Shown piece after piece: positions 63,944 through 64,000 of a stretch of DNA of 64,000 nucleotides. This stretch comes from Oopsacas minuta (taxonomy: Eukaryota; Porifera; Hexactinellida; Lyssacinosida; Leucopsacidae): NCBI GenBank assembly GCA_024704765.1, contig JAKMXF010000166.1, positions 460,743 to 524,742 of the forward strand. The letters run 5' to 3'. The notes below the pieces were generated by a model. The model was given only the letters and a program-made list of their open reading frames with translations. It was not told the DNA's origin and searched no databases. The position numbers and the translations under genes are program-made. Numbering within the stretch: position 1 is the stretch's first letter; each line of letters starts with the position of its first letter.

Positions 63944-64000
63944 CAGTGGAACCTGGTGGAATTTATACGCGGCCGCCAAAGCAAGCACAAATGATAACTT
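63944..64000 (+). mobile_element. Left end of a pogo-like MITE, cut by the window edge
   Basis: CAGTGGAACCTGGTGGAAT resembles the CAGTRGAACCT terminus of the elements at 39181 and 59255. The rest lies outside the window. Confidence 0.4.

Overview
This is an AT-rich, gene-sparse, transposon-laden piece of an animal nuclear genome. A metazoan, or very close relative, is indicated by the combination of an FKBP15/WAFL homologue, a MOK kinase, a small-Maf-like bZIP protein, TRAPPC4, MSH5, an HRD1/synoviolin ubiquitin ligase, a DPY30-motif protein and several sigma-class glutathione S-transferases. The species cannot be named from this. Every recognisable host gene reads as one uninterrupted ORF, including a 1219-codon FKBP15 and an 818-codon MSH5, so the genome appears intron-poor. 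No rRNA, tRNA or CRISPR array was seen.

Layout. 0-3.3 kb: the tail of an unidentified gene, a broken Tc1 element and the MOK kinase. 5-29 kb: five sigma-type GST genes (5.1, 9.0, 17.3, 23.4 kb and, on the minus strand, 28.3 kb) plus one GST pseudogene (6.1 kb). They are separated by MITEs, a decayed FLYWCH/MULE transposon (12.7-14.9 kb), a decayed mariner fragment and the FKBP15 gene (19.1-22.7 kb). The GSTs at 9.0 and 28.3 kb are an inverted duplication that carries its flanks. 29.5-32.1 kb: a large foldback element with a second Tc1 copy inside. 32.3-41.6 kb: TRAPPC4, MSH5 (minus strand) and a MATE transporter. 41.6-47.3 kb: no host gene, only repeats.

47.6-51.3 kb holds the most interesting item. 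It is a 3.7-kb DNA transposon with 306-bp terminal inverted repeats and a 4-bp target duplication (ACGC). It encodes a Gypsy-type integrase (H2C2 finger, DD35E core, GPY motif) and a second protein resembling a USP/USPL1-type cysteine protease. The architecture fits the Ginger1 class of cut-and-paste elements. A perfect 19-bp Tn5/Nextera mosaic end lies between the two ORFs, so that junction may be an assembly artefact. 52.2 kb: the small-Maf-like gene. 55.5-56.6 kb: a comparatively GC-rich, truncated MULE transposase ending in an inverted copy of its own 5' end. 59.7-62.7 kb: HRD1 and the DPY30-motif gene, followed by gene-free DNA to the window end.

The host genes are unrelated housekeeping, meiotic, signalling and detoxification loci spaced by kilobases of repeats. 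There is no operon logic. The only functional cluster is the GST group, which looks like gene-family growth by local and inverted duplication. All assignments were made by reading motifs in translated sequence without database searches.
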